From: Bacteroidaceae bacterium
GTDB taxonomy: Bacteria > Bacteroidota > Bacteroidia > Bacteroidales > Bacteroidaceae
Assembly: GCA_017469925.1 (NCBI GenBank)
Contig: JAFUFK010000016.1
Span: forward strand, 62,001-126,000
Direction of reading: 5' to 3'
DNA: 64,000 nt
The notes under the pieces are model-generated. The model did not search any database. It saw only the letters and a program-made list of their open reading frames with translations, and was not told the DNA's origin. The translations under genes were made by a program, and so were the position numbers. Each line of letters begins with the position of its first letter. Positions within the stretch are counted from its first letter, which is position 1. Below, in pieces: positions 48,339 to 61,360 of this stretch.

Positions 48339-49403
48339 ATGGAGAACCCTTTTAAATTCGGTACTATCGTGGAGGAGGAGTACTTCACGGATAGGGTGGA
48401 GGAGGTGAATTTTATCTGCCAGTTCGTAGATAGTGCCAATCATCTGATACTTATCAGCCCTCGTCGCTTTGGTAAGAGCAGTGTAGTGACAAAGGCTGTG
48501 AAGCGAACGGGAAGGAAGCACATTACGGTGAACCTGCAGCAGGTGACCTCGGTGGCAGATTTGTCGGGCAAGTTGCTTCGGGAGTTGTTCAAGGTACATC
48601 CCATGGAGCGTGTACGTCATCTGATAACACATTTCCGTATCATCCCGATGGTCTCGACTAATCCGGTAACGGGGGCGATAGACGTTTCGTTCCAGCCAAG
48701 TGCGGACGGTACGGTTCTGATAGAAGACGTAATGACGCTGATTGAGAATGCCCATACTGAAGAGGATAGGATAATTGTTGTGCTGGACGAGTTTCAGGAG
48801 ATTCGGGACATTGCCCCGAAATTGGATAAGAAACTACGTTCCATCATGCAACAGCAGAAACACATCAACTATATTCTTTTGGGGAGTCAGGAGAGCATGA
48901 TGACGGACATCTTCGAGGATAAGAAATCCCCGTTTTATCATTTTGGCGAGTTGATGCGGTTGGGGAAGTTGCCCCGAGAGGATTTCTTCCGTTATCTCTC
49001 GGAACGTCTTTTGGCATGTTTCCCTGATAGTTGCGACGGATTGGCCAATCAGATTCTCGACTATACGGCTTGTCATCCGTATTATTCACAGCAGTTGGCT
49101 GCCAATGTTTGGCAGGTGGGAATGTTGCAACCCGGAACCCAGGAGCCTGTCGGCACAGCCATATCTTACATCGTAACTTCGCACTCGTTAGACTATGAGC
49201 GTTTGTGGATGAATTTCAAGCGCACGAGTAAATGGATCCTGCAACGTTTGGCAACGGGAAAGTCGCTGCAAACGGGAGAGCATAGAACGAGCACGATTTA
49301 TAGTGCCTTGAAGAAAATGCAAAAGGACGGGTATGTGATTTATACCGACCATTATGAGATAGAAGACCCATTCTTCAAGCAGTGGATTCTGAATGGGATA
49401 TGA
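48339..49403 (+). CDS. AAA-family ATPase (archaeal ATPase / ATPase_2 type)
   Basis: 354 residues from the ATG at 48339. An in-frame start 21 codons upstream lies in the promoter and repeat and is rejected. Walker A is S-P-R-R-F-G-K-S-S (40-48). Walker B is I-I-V-V-L-D-E-F (D150, E151). Then [10 protein letters not shown], and the end motif [10 protein letters not shown]. It is a clear paralogue of 5691-6815 with the same layout (N-P-F-K-F-G-T, F-T-D-R). It is the only gene between two copies of the araA 3' end. Role unknown; solitary ATPases of this group are widespread in Bacteroidales. Confidence 0.86.
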   Translation: MENPFKFGTIVEEEYFTDRVEEVNFICQFVDSANHLILISPRRFGKSSVVTKAVKRTGRKHITVNLQQVTSVADLSGKLLRELFKVHPMERVRHLITHFRIIPMVSTNPVTGAIDVSFQPSADGTVLIEDVMTLIENAHTEEDRIIVVLDEFQEIRDIAPKLDKKLRSIMQQQKHINYILLGSQESMMTDIFEDKKSPFYHFGELMRLGKLPREDFFRYLSERLLACFPDSCDGLANQILDYTACHPYYSQQLAANVWQVGMLQPGTQEPVGTAISYIVTSHSLDYERLWMNFKRTSKWILQRLATGKSLQTGEHRTSTIYSALKKMQKDGYVIYTDHYEIEDPFFKQWILNGI

Positions 49404-49434
49404 GGAGGAAACAGTATCTTTCAAGCAAAAACAA

Positions 49435-49463
49435 GGGCAGCAGGTCGGAGTGACTTGCTGCCC
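49435..49463 (-). terminator. Terminator of the araDA operon
   Basis: GGGCAGCAGGTC-GGAGT-GACTTGCTGCCC, 12-bp stem with one GU/AC-type change, followed on the - strand by TTGTTTTTG. It is about 90 bases beyond the araA stop. Duplicated at 48008-48034. Confidence 0.82.
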
Positions 49464-49551
49464 TTGAATTTCTAAATTACTTGAACTTCGTTCGAGTAAT
49501 GTCGCGGCTCGGCAAAACCGATGCAATCATCGCTCTGCGCTCGCTGCTCCA

Positions 49552-51090
49552 TTATTTCAGTGCTTTGTTCAGCATGTAGTAGACCTCGTTGTTGCGGAGG
49601 GTCTGCTTGAACTCGCTGGTCTTCGTCTCCTTGTTAATCTTGACATATTCGATGCCGCAGATTTCGGCGAAGTCTTCCCAGTACTCCTCGGTGATGTCGT
49701 AGGAGAAGGCGCTGTGGTGCGTGCCACCGGCCAGAATCCATGCACCGGCACCCACCTCGAACGTCGGCTGGGGTACCCACAGGGCAGAGGCCACGGGCAG
49801 TTTGGGCATGGGCTTGGGCTCGATGCACTCAACCTCCTGCGAGATGAGGCGGAAGCGGTTGCCGAGGTCAACGACGGTGGCCTTGATGCCAGGACCGGTC
49901 TTCGAGGTGAAGACGAGGCGAGCGGTCTGCTGCTTGCGGATGCCGATGCCGAGGAAGTGGACTTCCAACTTGGGCTTGTCCTCAACGGCGATGAGCGGAC
50001 ATACCTCGAGCATGTGGCTCTGGAGGCAAGAGGAGCGGTCGCCGGCGAAGTTGAGCGTGTAGTCCTCGAGGAACGAGCAACCGGTGGGGAGGCCCTGCTG
50101 CATCACCCAGAGGGTGCGATAGAGGCAGGCGGTCTTCCAGTCGCCCTCGGCACCGAAGCCGTAACCCTCGGCCATCAGGCGCTGAGAGGCAAGGCCGGGA
50201 ATCTGGTCGAAACCGAAGAAGTTGGGGTCGTCGATGTTGGCATCGCCCAGGTCGTCGAAGTTGGTGGTGAAGGCGGTGGCACCCTCGTCCTTCAGTACAC
50301 GGCGCAGGGCGATTTCGGCCTTGGCGGCGTTCTTCACCTTCTCCCAGTAAACCTCTTCGCCGCTCTCGTCAATCTTGATGGTGTACAATTTCTTGTACTC
50401 CTCCACGAGGGCATCGGCCTCCGCGTCGGTCACCTGCTTCAGGTACTCCATCAGAGAAGAAACGGGATAGTAATCAACGTGGTAACCCAGACGCTGCTCG
50501 AACTCTACACGGTCGCCGTCGGTCACGGCTACGTTGTTCATGTTCATGCCGAACATCAGGCAGCGTACGTTGTGGGCATCAGCCACACCTGCGGCCACGC
50601 GTGCCCAGACGGCAATCTGCTTCTGAGCCTTCTCGTCCTTCCAGTAACCGCAAACGACCTTGCGGGGAACACGCATGCGGGTGCAGATGTGTCCGAACTC
50701 GATGTCGCCGTGAGCCGACTGGTTGAGGTTCATGAAGTCCATGTCGATTTCGCCCCAGGGAATCTCGGCGTTGTACTGCGTGTGGAAGTGGAGCAGGGGT
50801 TTCTGCAACTGCTGGAGACCCTTAATCCACATCTTTGCGGGCGAGAAGGTGTGCATCCATGTGATGATGCCGACGCACTTCTCGTCGTTGTTGGCGGCGA
50901 GCATGACCTGTTCTACCTCCTTGCTGCTGTTGGCCGTGCCTTTGTAGACAACCTTCACGGGGATGTTGCCGCCCTTGTTCAGGCCTTCCACCATTTCCTT
51001 GGAGTGAGCGTCGACTGCGATGACTGCGTCACCTCCGTAGAGCAACTGTGCACCAGTTACCCACCAAATTTCATAATTTTCAAATGCCAT
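49552..51090 (-). CDS. araA: L-arabinose isomerase
   Basis: 512 residues, standard length. It converts L-arabinose to L-ribulose with Mn2+. The start F-E-N-Y-E-I-W-W-V-T-G-A-Q-L-L-Y-G is characteristic. W-M-H-T-F-S-P-A-K-M-W and L-L-H-F-H-T-Q-Y-N fit the substrate site. Later come E-G-D-W-K-T-A and T-G-C-S-F-L-E-D-Y-T, and H-S-A-F-S-Y-D near the end. The last 45 codons are duplicated at 48085-48221 with only silent changes. The gene follows araD by 30 bases and ends at a strong terminator. Confidence 0.96.
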   Translation of the reverse strand: MAFENYEIWWVTGAQLLYGGDAVIAVDAHSKEMVEGLNKGGNIPVKVVYKGTANSSKEVEQVMLAANNDEKCVGIITWMHTFSPAKMWIKGLQQLQKPLLHFHTQYNAEIPWGEIDMDFMNLNQSAHGDIEFGHICTRMRVPRKVVCGYWKDEKAQKQIAVWARVAAGVADAHNVRCLMFGMNMNNVAVTDGDRVEFEQRLGYHVDYYPVSSLMEYLKQVTDAEADALVEEYKKLYTIKIDESGEEVYWEKVKNAAKAEIALRRVLKDEGATAFTTNFDDLGDANIDDPNFFGFDQIPGLASQRLMAEGYGFGAEGDWKTACLYRTLWVMQQGLPTGCSFLEDYTLNFAGDRSSCLQSHMLEVCPLIAVEDKPKLEVHFLGIGIRKQQTARLVFTSKTGPGIKATVVDLGNRFRLISQEVECIEPKPMPKLPVASALWVPQPTFEVGAGAWILAGGTHHSAFSYDITEEYWEDFAEICGIEYVKINKETKTSEFKQTLRNNEVYYMLNKALK

Positions 51091-51120
51091 AGTAGTTAAG
51101 TTTTTAAGGTAATGTTATTA

Positions 51121-51831
51121 TTAATGTTTCTGTCCTTTCTGACCGTAATAGGCGTTGGGGCCATGCTTACGCATGTAGTGTTTCTCGACGAGCAGGGGAT
51201 TCATCGTGAGGTCGGGATTCACCGAGAGGGCGACGAAGGCCATCTTGGCGCACTGCTCCATGACCTTGGCGTTGTAGACGGCATTGTCGGGAGAGGTGCC
51301 CCACGAGAAGGGCCCGTGATTCTTGACGAGCACGGCAGGCGTGTGGTCGGGGTTAATCTTGCGGATGTTCAGAATTTCATCGACAATGACATTGCCCGTC
51401 TCCAGTTCGTACTGCCCCTTGACCTCCGCTTCGGTCATGTCGCGCGTGCAGGGGATATCCTTGTAGAAGTAGTCGGCGTGGGTGGTGCCGATGTTGGGGA
51501 TGTCCTTGCCTGCCTGGGCGAATGCCGTGGCGTAGGTGGAGTGGGTGTGTACGACGCCCTGGATGTTGGGGAATGCCTTGTAGAGCACGAGGTGAGTGGG
51601 CGTGTCGCTGGATGGGTTGAGGTCGCCCTCGACGACCTTGCCTGTTTCCAGGTCAACGACCACCATGTCCTCGACCTTCATCTCGTCGTAACTCACGCCT
51701 GAGGGCTTGATGACAACGAGCCCCTTTTCGCGGTCGATGCCCGAGACGTTGCCCCAGGTGAATATCACGAGGCCTTGCTTGACCAAGTCAAGGTTGGCCT
51801 TAAAGACTTTTGCTTTCAGTTCTTCTAACAT
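51121..51831 (-). CDS. araD: L-ribulose-5-phosphate 4-epimerase
   Basis: 236 residues, class II aldolase/epimerase fold. It converts L-ribulose 5-phosphate to D-xylulose 5-phosphate. The metal ligands are seen in [13 protein letters not shown] (two His). T-T-H-A-D-Y-F-Y and the loop T-W-G-N-V-S-G-I-D close to the N-terminus fit the family, as does [11 protein letters not shown]. It lies between the symporter and araA on one transcript. A GC-rich hairpin half ends about seven bases before its start codon. Confidence 0.95.
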   Translation of the reverse strand: MLEELKAKVFKANLDLVKQGLVIFTWGNVSGIDREKGLVVIKPSGVSYDEMKVEDMVVVDLETGKVVEGDLNPSSDTPTHLVLYKAFPNIQGVVHTHSTYATAFAQAGKDIPNIGTTHADYFYKDIPCTRDMTEAEVKGQYELETGNVIVDEILNIRKINPDHTPAVLVKNHGPFSWGTSPDNAVYNAKVMEQCAKMAFVALSVNPDLTMNPLLVEKHYMRKHGPNAYYGQKGQKH

Positions 51832-51838
51832 AATATAA

Positions 51839-52000
51839 GACCCACCCTCTTAGCCCCTCCCTTGTAGGGAGGGGAGTAGTCACAACTCGACTACATGGAG
51901 GTTTTTAGGGTCATTCTTTTATGATTTTATTATATATGTTTATGTAAATTGGATAATGTAGCCACCCCCTCCCTGCAAGGGAGGGGCAGGGGGTGGGTCT
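51839..52000 (-). repeat. Inverted pair of GC-rich hairpins, locus B
   Basis: Left 51839-51882 (GACCCACCCTC, CCCTCC-CTTGTAG-GGAGGGG, AGTAGTCAC). Right 51961-52000 (CCCCCTCCC-TGCAA-GGGAGGGG, GGGGGTGGGTC). They are inverted to each other with an AT-rich spacer of about 78 bases. One half directly follows the symporter stop and the other directly precedes the araD start. Confidence 0.8.
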
Positions 52001-52002
52001 TC

Positions 52003-53748
52003 TTACCAGAAATACCAATAGAAGCAAGCGCAGAGACCAACGACGGCCAGCGTGCCGATGATGTCCCAAACGCCCCAGCTCTCGCGGATGCTCTTCTTGA
52101 AGTCGCTGGTGAAGGTAATGGCGTCAACCTGTTCCTTCGTGGGAGCGGGTGTGAAGAAGCTTACAACCACCATCAGCACGATGATGAACACCAGGAGCCA
52201 GCACTCGAAGATGAGCCAGTTGGTCTGCCAGAACCATTCGGTGTTCTGCCAGAAGGCACCGTCCATCACGGCCTTGCCCGAGTCGGTGAGCACGTTGGTC
52301 AGCAGGCGAACCATACCAATTACGAAACCACAGATGAGGCCCCACTCGCCAGCCTTCGGGGTGATCTTCTTCGAGAAGATACCGAGCGTGAAGACGGCTA
52401 CCATGGCGGGAGCAATCAGCGACTGGATGTCCTGCAGGTAGGAGTAGAGGTTGCCCATGTTCATCATGATGGGCATCCAGGCCAGACCCAGCAGCACGAC
52501 AACCACCGTAGCGGTACGACCTACGAACACGTAGTGAGCCTCCGACTTGCCCTTCTTCATGGGCTTGTAGAAGTCTTCGGTAAACAGCGTGGCGCAGCTA
52601 TTGAAGAAAGCAGCCAGCGAAGCCACCAGAGCGCACACGAAACCGATGGTCACAATACCCTTGATACCGGCGGGCAGAATATTCTTCACCATCATGGCGA
52701 AGGCGCCGTCGGTCGATTCATGGTTCGTAATGTCCATCTCAATGCCGCTTCCGGCCTTCAGCGAGAGGGCGTAGGCAATCATTCCCGGGATAAGGAACAT
52801 GAAGACGGGCAGCAACTTGAAGAAGCCTGCAGCGATGGTGCCACGACGAGCGCGGGCGATGACCTCCTTGTTGTCTTCACCAGGCACCTGACCAAGAACA
52901 CGCTGAACGATGTGCTGGTCGGTACACCAGTACCAGAAGCCGATAATCGAGGCGCCGAGGAATACGACGTAGCCTGGGAACTGCGGATACATGGGGTCCT
53001 GGGGATTGGTGTGGAACATGTGGGTCGTGCCGAAGCCGTTGTGAGCCTCGTTACAAGCAGCCATCATGCCTTTCCAGCCTTCAACGATACTGCCGTCGCC
53101 CAGGGTTGCGAGACCCAGGAAGAGCACCAGGAAGGAACCGATGATAAGGATTGGCGTCTGGATGGTGGAGAGCGTCATTACGCCCTTCATGCCACCGAAT
53201 ACGGTGAAGACGGCGGTAATGGCAATCAAGCCAATGGCTCCATACCAGAACGGGATGCCAAGGAGGTACTTGAAGAAGATACCGCCCGTGAAGGCCGTAA
53301 CCGAAACCTTTGTCAGCACGTAGGCCACCAGCGTGATGATGGAGAGCCACGAGCCTGTGCGCTGGGTGTAGCGCATCTTCAGGAAGTCGGGCATGGTGAT
53401 AATCTTGCCCATCTTGTTAATCATCAGTTGATAGAAGGGGACGAACAGCCAGCCGAGGATGAGAATCATCCAGCCCTGCATCTCCCAGTGAGCCATGCCG
53501 ACGCCGTCCTTCGCGCCCGTACCGGCCAGACCTACGAGGTGTTCCGAGCCGATATTGGCAGCAAAGATAGCCATACCGATTACATACCAAGGCTCACCCT
53601 TACCAAAGAGGTAGGCGCTTGAGTCTTCGCCCTGCTGGGCTTTCTTGTCCTTGACGATAGCGTGGTACACGGCCCAAACTACGCCGATCAGGCCGATGGC
53701 GAGTACCGCCCAGTCGAGCCAAATAAATTCGTGTGAACTCCAGTTCAT
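52003..53748 (-). CDS. Sodium/sugar symporter (SSS family)
   Basis: 581 residues with about 14 hydrophobic segments. Family signs: Y-L-F-G-K-G-E-P-W-Y-V-I-G-M-A-I-F then A-A-N-I-G-S-E-H-L-V-G-L-A-G-T-G-A, and F-L-K-M-R-Y-T. It takes up a sugar with Na+ across the inner membrane. The position between a mutarotase lipoprotein and araD/araA points to L-arabinose, though galactose or glucose transport cannot be excluded. It is followed by a GC-rich hairpin pair and preceded by a 7-bp repeat. Confidence 0.9.
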   Translation of the reverse strand: MNWSSHEFIWLDWAVLAIGLIGVVWAVYHAIVKDKKAQQGEDSSAYLFGKGEPWYVIGMAIFAANIGSEHLVGLAGTGAKDGVGMAHWEMQGWMILILGWLFVPFYQLMINKMGKIITMPDFLKMRYTQRTGSWLSIITLVAYVLTKVSVTAFTGGIFFKYLLGIPFWYGAIGLIAITAVFTVFGGMKGVMTLSTIQTPILIIGSFLVLFLGLATLGDGSIVEGWKGMMAACNEAHNGFGTTHMFHTNPQDPMYPQFPGYVVFLGASIIGFWYWCTDQHIVQRVLGQVPGEDNKEVIARARRGTIAAGFFKLLPVFMFLIPGMIAYALSLKAGSGIEMDITNHESTDGAFAMMVKNILPAGIKGIVTIGFVCALVASLAAFFNSCATLFTEDFYKPMKKGKSEAHYVFVGRTATVVVVLLGLAWMPIMMNMGNLYSYLQDIQSLIAPAMVAVFTLGIFSKKITPKAGEWGLICGFVIGMVRLLTNVLTDSGKAVMDGAFWQNTEWFWQTNWLIFECWLLVFIIVLMVVVSFFTPAPTKEQVDAITFTSDFKKSIRESWGVWDIIGTLAVVGLCACFYWYFW

Positions 53749-53750
53749 GT

Positions 53751-53785
53751 GTATAAGGTTTAATGTTTAAAGTTTAACGTTTAAT
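53751..53785 (-). repeat. 7-bp repeat between mutarotase and symporter genes
   Basis: GTATAAG, GTTTAAT, GTTTAAA, GTTTAAC, GTTTAAT (on the + strand): five units, exact period 7. Confidence 0.82.
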
Positions 53786-53804
53786 GGGGAGTCGGAGGGG
53801 ACTC

Positions 53805-54977
53805 TTATTTTACCGAGAACTTATAAGCGCAGTGGCTCTGGTACTTCTCGCCCGGCTTCAGGTTAGCCGTGGGCCATTCGGGATGGTGCGGCGTGTCGGG
53901 ATACTTCTGGCTCTCGAGGCATACGCTTACGTGCTTCGGGTACTTCAGGCCGTGCTTGCGCAGGATGTCCTTGTCGCGGCCCACGCCTTGGAAGTTACCC
54001 GTATAGACTTGGATGCCCGGTTCGTTGGTGAAGACTTCCAAGAAGATGCCCGTCTCGGGGCTGTAGAGGCTGGCGCACACCTGTGTGTCGTCGCCCTGTC
54101 CGTCCTTGTAAGTGTTCAGGCAGAAGTTGTGGTCAACGCCCGTGGCGTTCTTAATCTGCTCGAAAGTAGTGTCATTGACCACTTCGGCCAGGGCCTTCGG
54201 GGTGCGGAAGTCGAAGGGTGTCTCCTCGACGGGCAGTATCTTACCCGTGGGAATGTAGTTCACGTCGGAGGGAGTGAACGAGTCGGCGTTCACATAGAGT
54301 TCCATATTCGTACCTACGCGCGAGGGGTCGCCGTTGAGGTTGAAGTAGCAGTGGTTCGTCTGGTTGATGACGGTCTCCTTCGTGGTCGTGGCTTCCCAGG
54401 TGATGTCGAGGGTGTTGTCGTCCTTCAGGGTGTAGGTGGTAATGGCTGTAACTTCGCCGGGGAAACCGTTGTCGCCGTCGGGGCTGACGATGGTCAGTCG
54501 CAGGGTTGTGCTGTCCAGCTGCTCGGCGTCATAGACCTTGTACTGCCATCCCGTGGGGCCCCCGTGTAGGGTGTTGTCGCCGTCGTTGGCCACCAGTTCG
54601 AAGGTCTCGTCGCCAATCTGTATCGAGTGTTGGCTGATGCGGTTGGCATATCGGCCGATGCTTGCTCCGTAGTCGCTGGGCGAGTTCTCTGCATCGACGT
54701 ACTGGTCCACGTTGTCGTAGCCCAGGACGACGTCTTTCAGTTCTCCGTTGCGGTCGGGCACCATAATGCTAACCACGCGACCGCCGAGGTTGGTAATGCA
54801 CACCTCCATGCCGTTCGCGTTTCTCAGCGTATAGAGGGCCGTCTGTTTCCCATCTACCGTTGCTTCGAAATTTGCGGGATTCAGTCCCGAGGCCGTCAGC
54901 TGGGCCTCCGTCTCCTTCTTTGTGTTGCAAGCCGTCAGCAGGGCAGCCGTTCCGCACACAAGGAGCGCCGTTTTCAT
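53805..54977 (-). CDS. Aldose 1-epimerase lipoprotein
   Basis: 390 residues from the ATG at 54977, chosen because it gives a lipoprotein signal with lipobox L-L-T-A-C (C17). An ATG four codons upstream is possible. The GalM fold is seen in I-T-N-L-G-G-R-V-V-S-I-M, Y-A-N-R-I, L-H-G-G-P-T-G-W, N-Q-T-N-H-C-Y-F-N-L and T-P-F-D-F-R-T-P-K. The final E-x-Q-K-Y-P-D-T-P-H fits the C-terminal glutamate region. It would interconvert sugar anomers outside the cytoplasm, next to the symporter, so it probably serves arabinose or galactose uptake. A second, soluble mutarotase is at 62682. Confidence 0.9.
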   Translation of the reverse strand: MKTALLVCGTAALLTACNTKKETEAQLTASGLNPANFEATVDGKQTALYTLRNANGMEVCITNLGGRVVSIMVPDRNGELKDVVLGYDNVDQYVDAENSPSDYGASIGRYANRISQHSIQIGDETFELVANDGDNTLHGGPTGWQYKVYDAEQLDSTTLRLTIVSPDGDNGFPGEVTAITTYTLKDDNTLDITWEATTTKETVINQTNHCYFNLNGDPSRVGTNMELYVNADSFTPSDVNYIPTGKILPVEETPFDFRTPKALAEVVNDTTFEQIKNATGVDHNFCLNTYKDGQGDDTQVCASLYSPETGIFLEVFTNEPGIQVYTGNFQGVGRDKDILRKHGLKYPKHVSVCLESQKYPDTPHHPEWPTANLKPGEKYQSHCAYKFSVK

Positions 54978-55034
54978 GATACTTTCCATGGTCGTTTATA
55001 GTTAATAGTTAGTGATAAAGGCATAAACGTCCCA

Positions 55035-55042
55035 CAAATATA
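55035..55042 (-). promoter_or_regulatory. Probable -7 box for the arabinose operon
   Basis: TATATTTG on the - strand, 58 bases upstream of the mutarotase start. No TTTG is found at the expected -33 distance, so activator help is possible. Confidence 0.5.
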
Positions 55043-55061
55043 AGGAAAAAAGTTGAAAGGC

Positions 55062-55086
55062 AGTGCCTTGCAGGCACTTTTTTTGT
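55062..55086. terminator. Terminator-like hairpin behind the beta-galactosidase
   Basis: AGTGCC-TTGCA-GGCACT followed by a run of seven T on the + strand. On the - strand it lies 19 bases after the beta-galactosidase stop with an A-run before it and a weaker U-run after it. Confidence 0.6.
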
Positions 55087-55104
55087 GAAAAAAGCACGAT
55101 GGCG

Positions 55105-59661
<4,557 letters not shown>

Positions 59662-59680
59662 TTAGTTCGTCATTCTCTGG

Positions 59681-59712
59681 CAAAGGTAGCAAAACTTTCC
59701 TGCCCGCGCAAA
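59681..59712 (-). promoter_or_regulatory. Promoter of the GH2 beta-galactosidase
   Basis: On the - strand TTTG (59709-59712), 20 bases, TACCTTTG (59681-59688), 47 bases before the start codon. The gene is thus expressed apart from galK. Confidence 0.78.
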
Positions 59713-59759
59713 GGGCTTCGTCCGAAATCTCCCTCTCATGAGACGCCGTCGAACATCCT

Positions 59760-59934
59760 TGGGACAAACCTTAACCTATCGTCGGAAGAGTTAACTTAAC
59801 CAGTCGTCGGATGTTAACTTAACTTATCGCCCAAAGTTAACTTAACCTATCGCCGCAAGTTAACTTAGCGTAAGGGCATAGGTTAACATAACTTCCTGCG
59901 CCCCTTTCACTCCCCGTAGGCTGTAAGGATTTTC
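59760..59934 (-). repeat. 23-bp-phased GTTAAC array with partial dispersed repeat, copy 3
   Basis: GTTAAC occurs at 59790, 59813, 59836, 59859 and 59882, each exactly 23 bp apart, with spacers related to TTAACCTATCGYCG. On the - strand AAAATCCTTACA (from 59932 downward) precedes it, as in copies 1 and 2. The array lies between the galK terminator and the beta-galactosidase promoter. It fills most of the 419-base gap, with no gene. Confidence 0.85.
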
Positions 59935-59997
59935 TCTTACCTCCCCCGTTATCTTACGATATCCTTGCAGGTGGCGTGCAGGGTACAGAAAAAGAAA

Positions 59998-60030
59998 TCC
60001 GCCCCTCCCCCGGCGTGGGGGAAGGGCGGA
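59998..60030 (-). terminator. Terminator of galK
   Basis: On the - strand TCCGCCCTTCCCCC-ACGCC-GGGGGAGGGGCGGA then TTTCTTTTT, about 25 bases beyond the galK stop. Confidence 0.88.
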
Positions 60031-60053
60031 ACGCTTGTCTTATCGTCTTTTTC

Positions 60054-61214
60054 TTACAGCAGTCGGCGGGCACCGGGGCCGATGACTACGTCGATGACGA
60101 TGGGCTTCTTGCCGTACTTCTCGAAGAAGCGCTTCTGGACAACCTCCTTGAAGTGGTCGTACATCTCCTCGGCTACGAGGTTGATGGTGCAGCCACCGAA
60201 GCCGCCGCCCATGATGCGAGAGCCGGTTACGCCCTCTTCCTTAGCCACGTCGTTCAGGAAGTCGAGTTCCTCGCACGATACCTCGTACTCCTTTGACAGA
60301 CCGTAGTGGGTCTCGTACATCTTCTGGCCGACGAGTTCGTAGTCGCCCTTCTCCAGTGCGTCGCAGACGGCCAGCACGCGGTCGATTTCACCGATGACGT
60401 AGCGGGCGCGCTTGTACTCTACTTCGGGGATTTCAGCCTTCACCTCGTCCAGCATCTCCATGTTGGCATCGCGCAGGGTTTCTACTTCGGGGTGGTGCTT
60501 CTTGATGACCTCAGCCACGTGCTCGCACTGCAGGCGACGCTCGTTGTAGGGAGAGCCGGCCAGTTCGTGCTTCACGCAAGAGTTTACGAGCATCAACTTG
60601 TAGCCCTTGGGCTCCCAGGGGAAGTAGGCGATTTCGCCCGAGCGGCAATCCATGCGCATGAGGTGGCCGGCCTTGCCGAGGCAGGAGATGGCCTGATCCA
60701 TGATGCCGCAGTTGCAGCCGATGTACTTGTGCTCGGTGCGCTGGCCGACCTTGGCCAGTTCCATGCGGTCGATCTTGTTGTCGCCGAACATGTCGTTCAG
60801 GGCGAAGGCAAAGGTGCTCTCCAGGGCAGCCGAGGAACTCATGCCTGCACCGAGGGGTACGTCGCCGGCGAAGGCGGTGTTGAAGCCCTCTACGGGAACG
60901 CCCAGGGCCATCATCTCGCGGCAGACGCCGTAGATGTAGCGTGCCCAGGTGGCGTTAGGTCCCTTCTCGTCGTCGAGCGAGAACTCCACCTTGTCCTTCA
61001 GGTCGATGGAGTAGGCGCGGACGTTGCGAGTGCCGTTGGGCTTGAGTTCGGCAATCATGCCCTGCTCAACGGCTCCGGGGAATACGTAACCGTTGTTGTA
61101 GTCGGTGTGCTCACCGATGAGGTTGATACGGCCAGGAGAAGCATATACGTTTCCTGTGCTTCCGTCGAAGTGCTTGATGAAGCGGCTCCGAACATCTTCG
61201 ATTGTTAACTTCAT
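60054..61214 (-). CDS. galK: Galactokinase
   Basis: 386 residues, GHMP kinase fold. It phosphorylates alpha-D-galactose at C1 with ATP. Motifs: galactokinase signature G-R-I-N-L-I-G-E-H-T-D-Y-N-N-G near residue 27, phosphate loop P-L-G-A-G-M-S-S-S-A-A, and G-G-G-F-G-G-C-T near the end. Third gene of the operon after galM and an MFS porter. A GC-rich hairpin half ends three bases before its start, so the ribosome-binding region is repeat-derived. A strong terminator follows. Confidence 0.96.
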   Translation of the reverse strand: MKLTIEDVRSRFIKHFDGSTGNVYASPGRINLIGEHTDYNNGYVFPGAVEQGMIAELKPNGTRNVRAYSIDLKDKVEFSLDDEKGPNATWARYIYGVCREMMALGVPVEGFNTAFAGDVPLGAGMSSSAALESTFAFALNDMFGDNKIDRMELAKVGQRTEHKYIGCNCGIMDQAISCLGKAGHLMRMDCRSGEIAYFPWEPKGYKLMLVNSCVKHELAGSPYNERRLQCEHVAEVIKKHHPEVETLRDANMEMLDEVKAEIPEVEYKRARYVIGEIDRVLAVCDALEKGDYELVGQKMYETHYGLSKEYEVSCEELDFLNDVAKEEGVTGSRIMGGGFGGCTINLVAEEMYDHFKEVVQKRFFEKYGKKPIVIDVVIGPGARRLL

Positions 61215-61217
61215 AAA

Positions 61218-61360
61218 GACCCCCTCCCCGCTCCCCCTTGCAGGGGGAGAGTAGAATGTTTTGTGGGGAGGTATTCTACTTTTGTGTTATTAAAAATTAT
61301 TATTTGTATTTGCTTTTGGTAACTACTCCCCTCGCTACAAGAGAGGGGAGGGGGTGAGTC
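61218..61360 (-). repeat. Inverted pair of GC-rich hairpins, locus C
   Basis: Left 61218-61253 (GACCCCCTCCCCGC, CTCCCCC-TTGCA-GGGGGAG, AGTAG). Right 61321-61360 (ACTACTCCCCTC-GCTACAA-GAGAGGGG, AGGGGGTGAGTC). They are inverted to each other, with an AT-rich spacer of about 67 bases. The pair bridges the MFS stop and the galK start. Confidence 0.8.
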
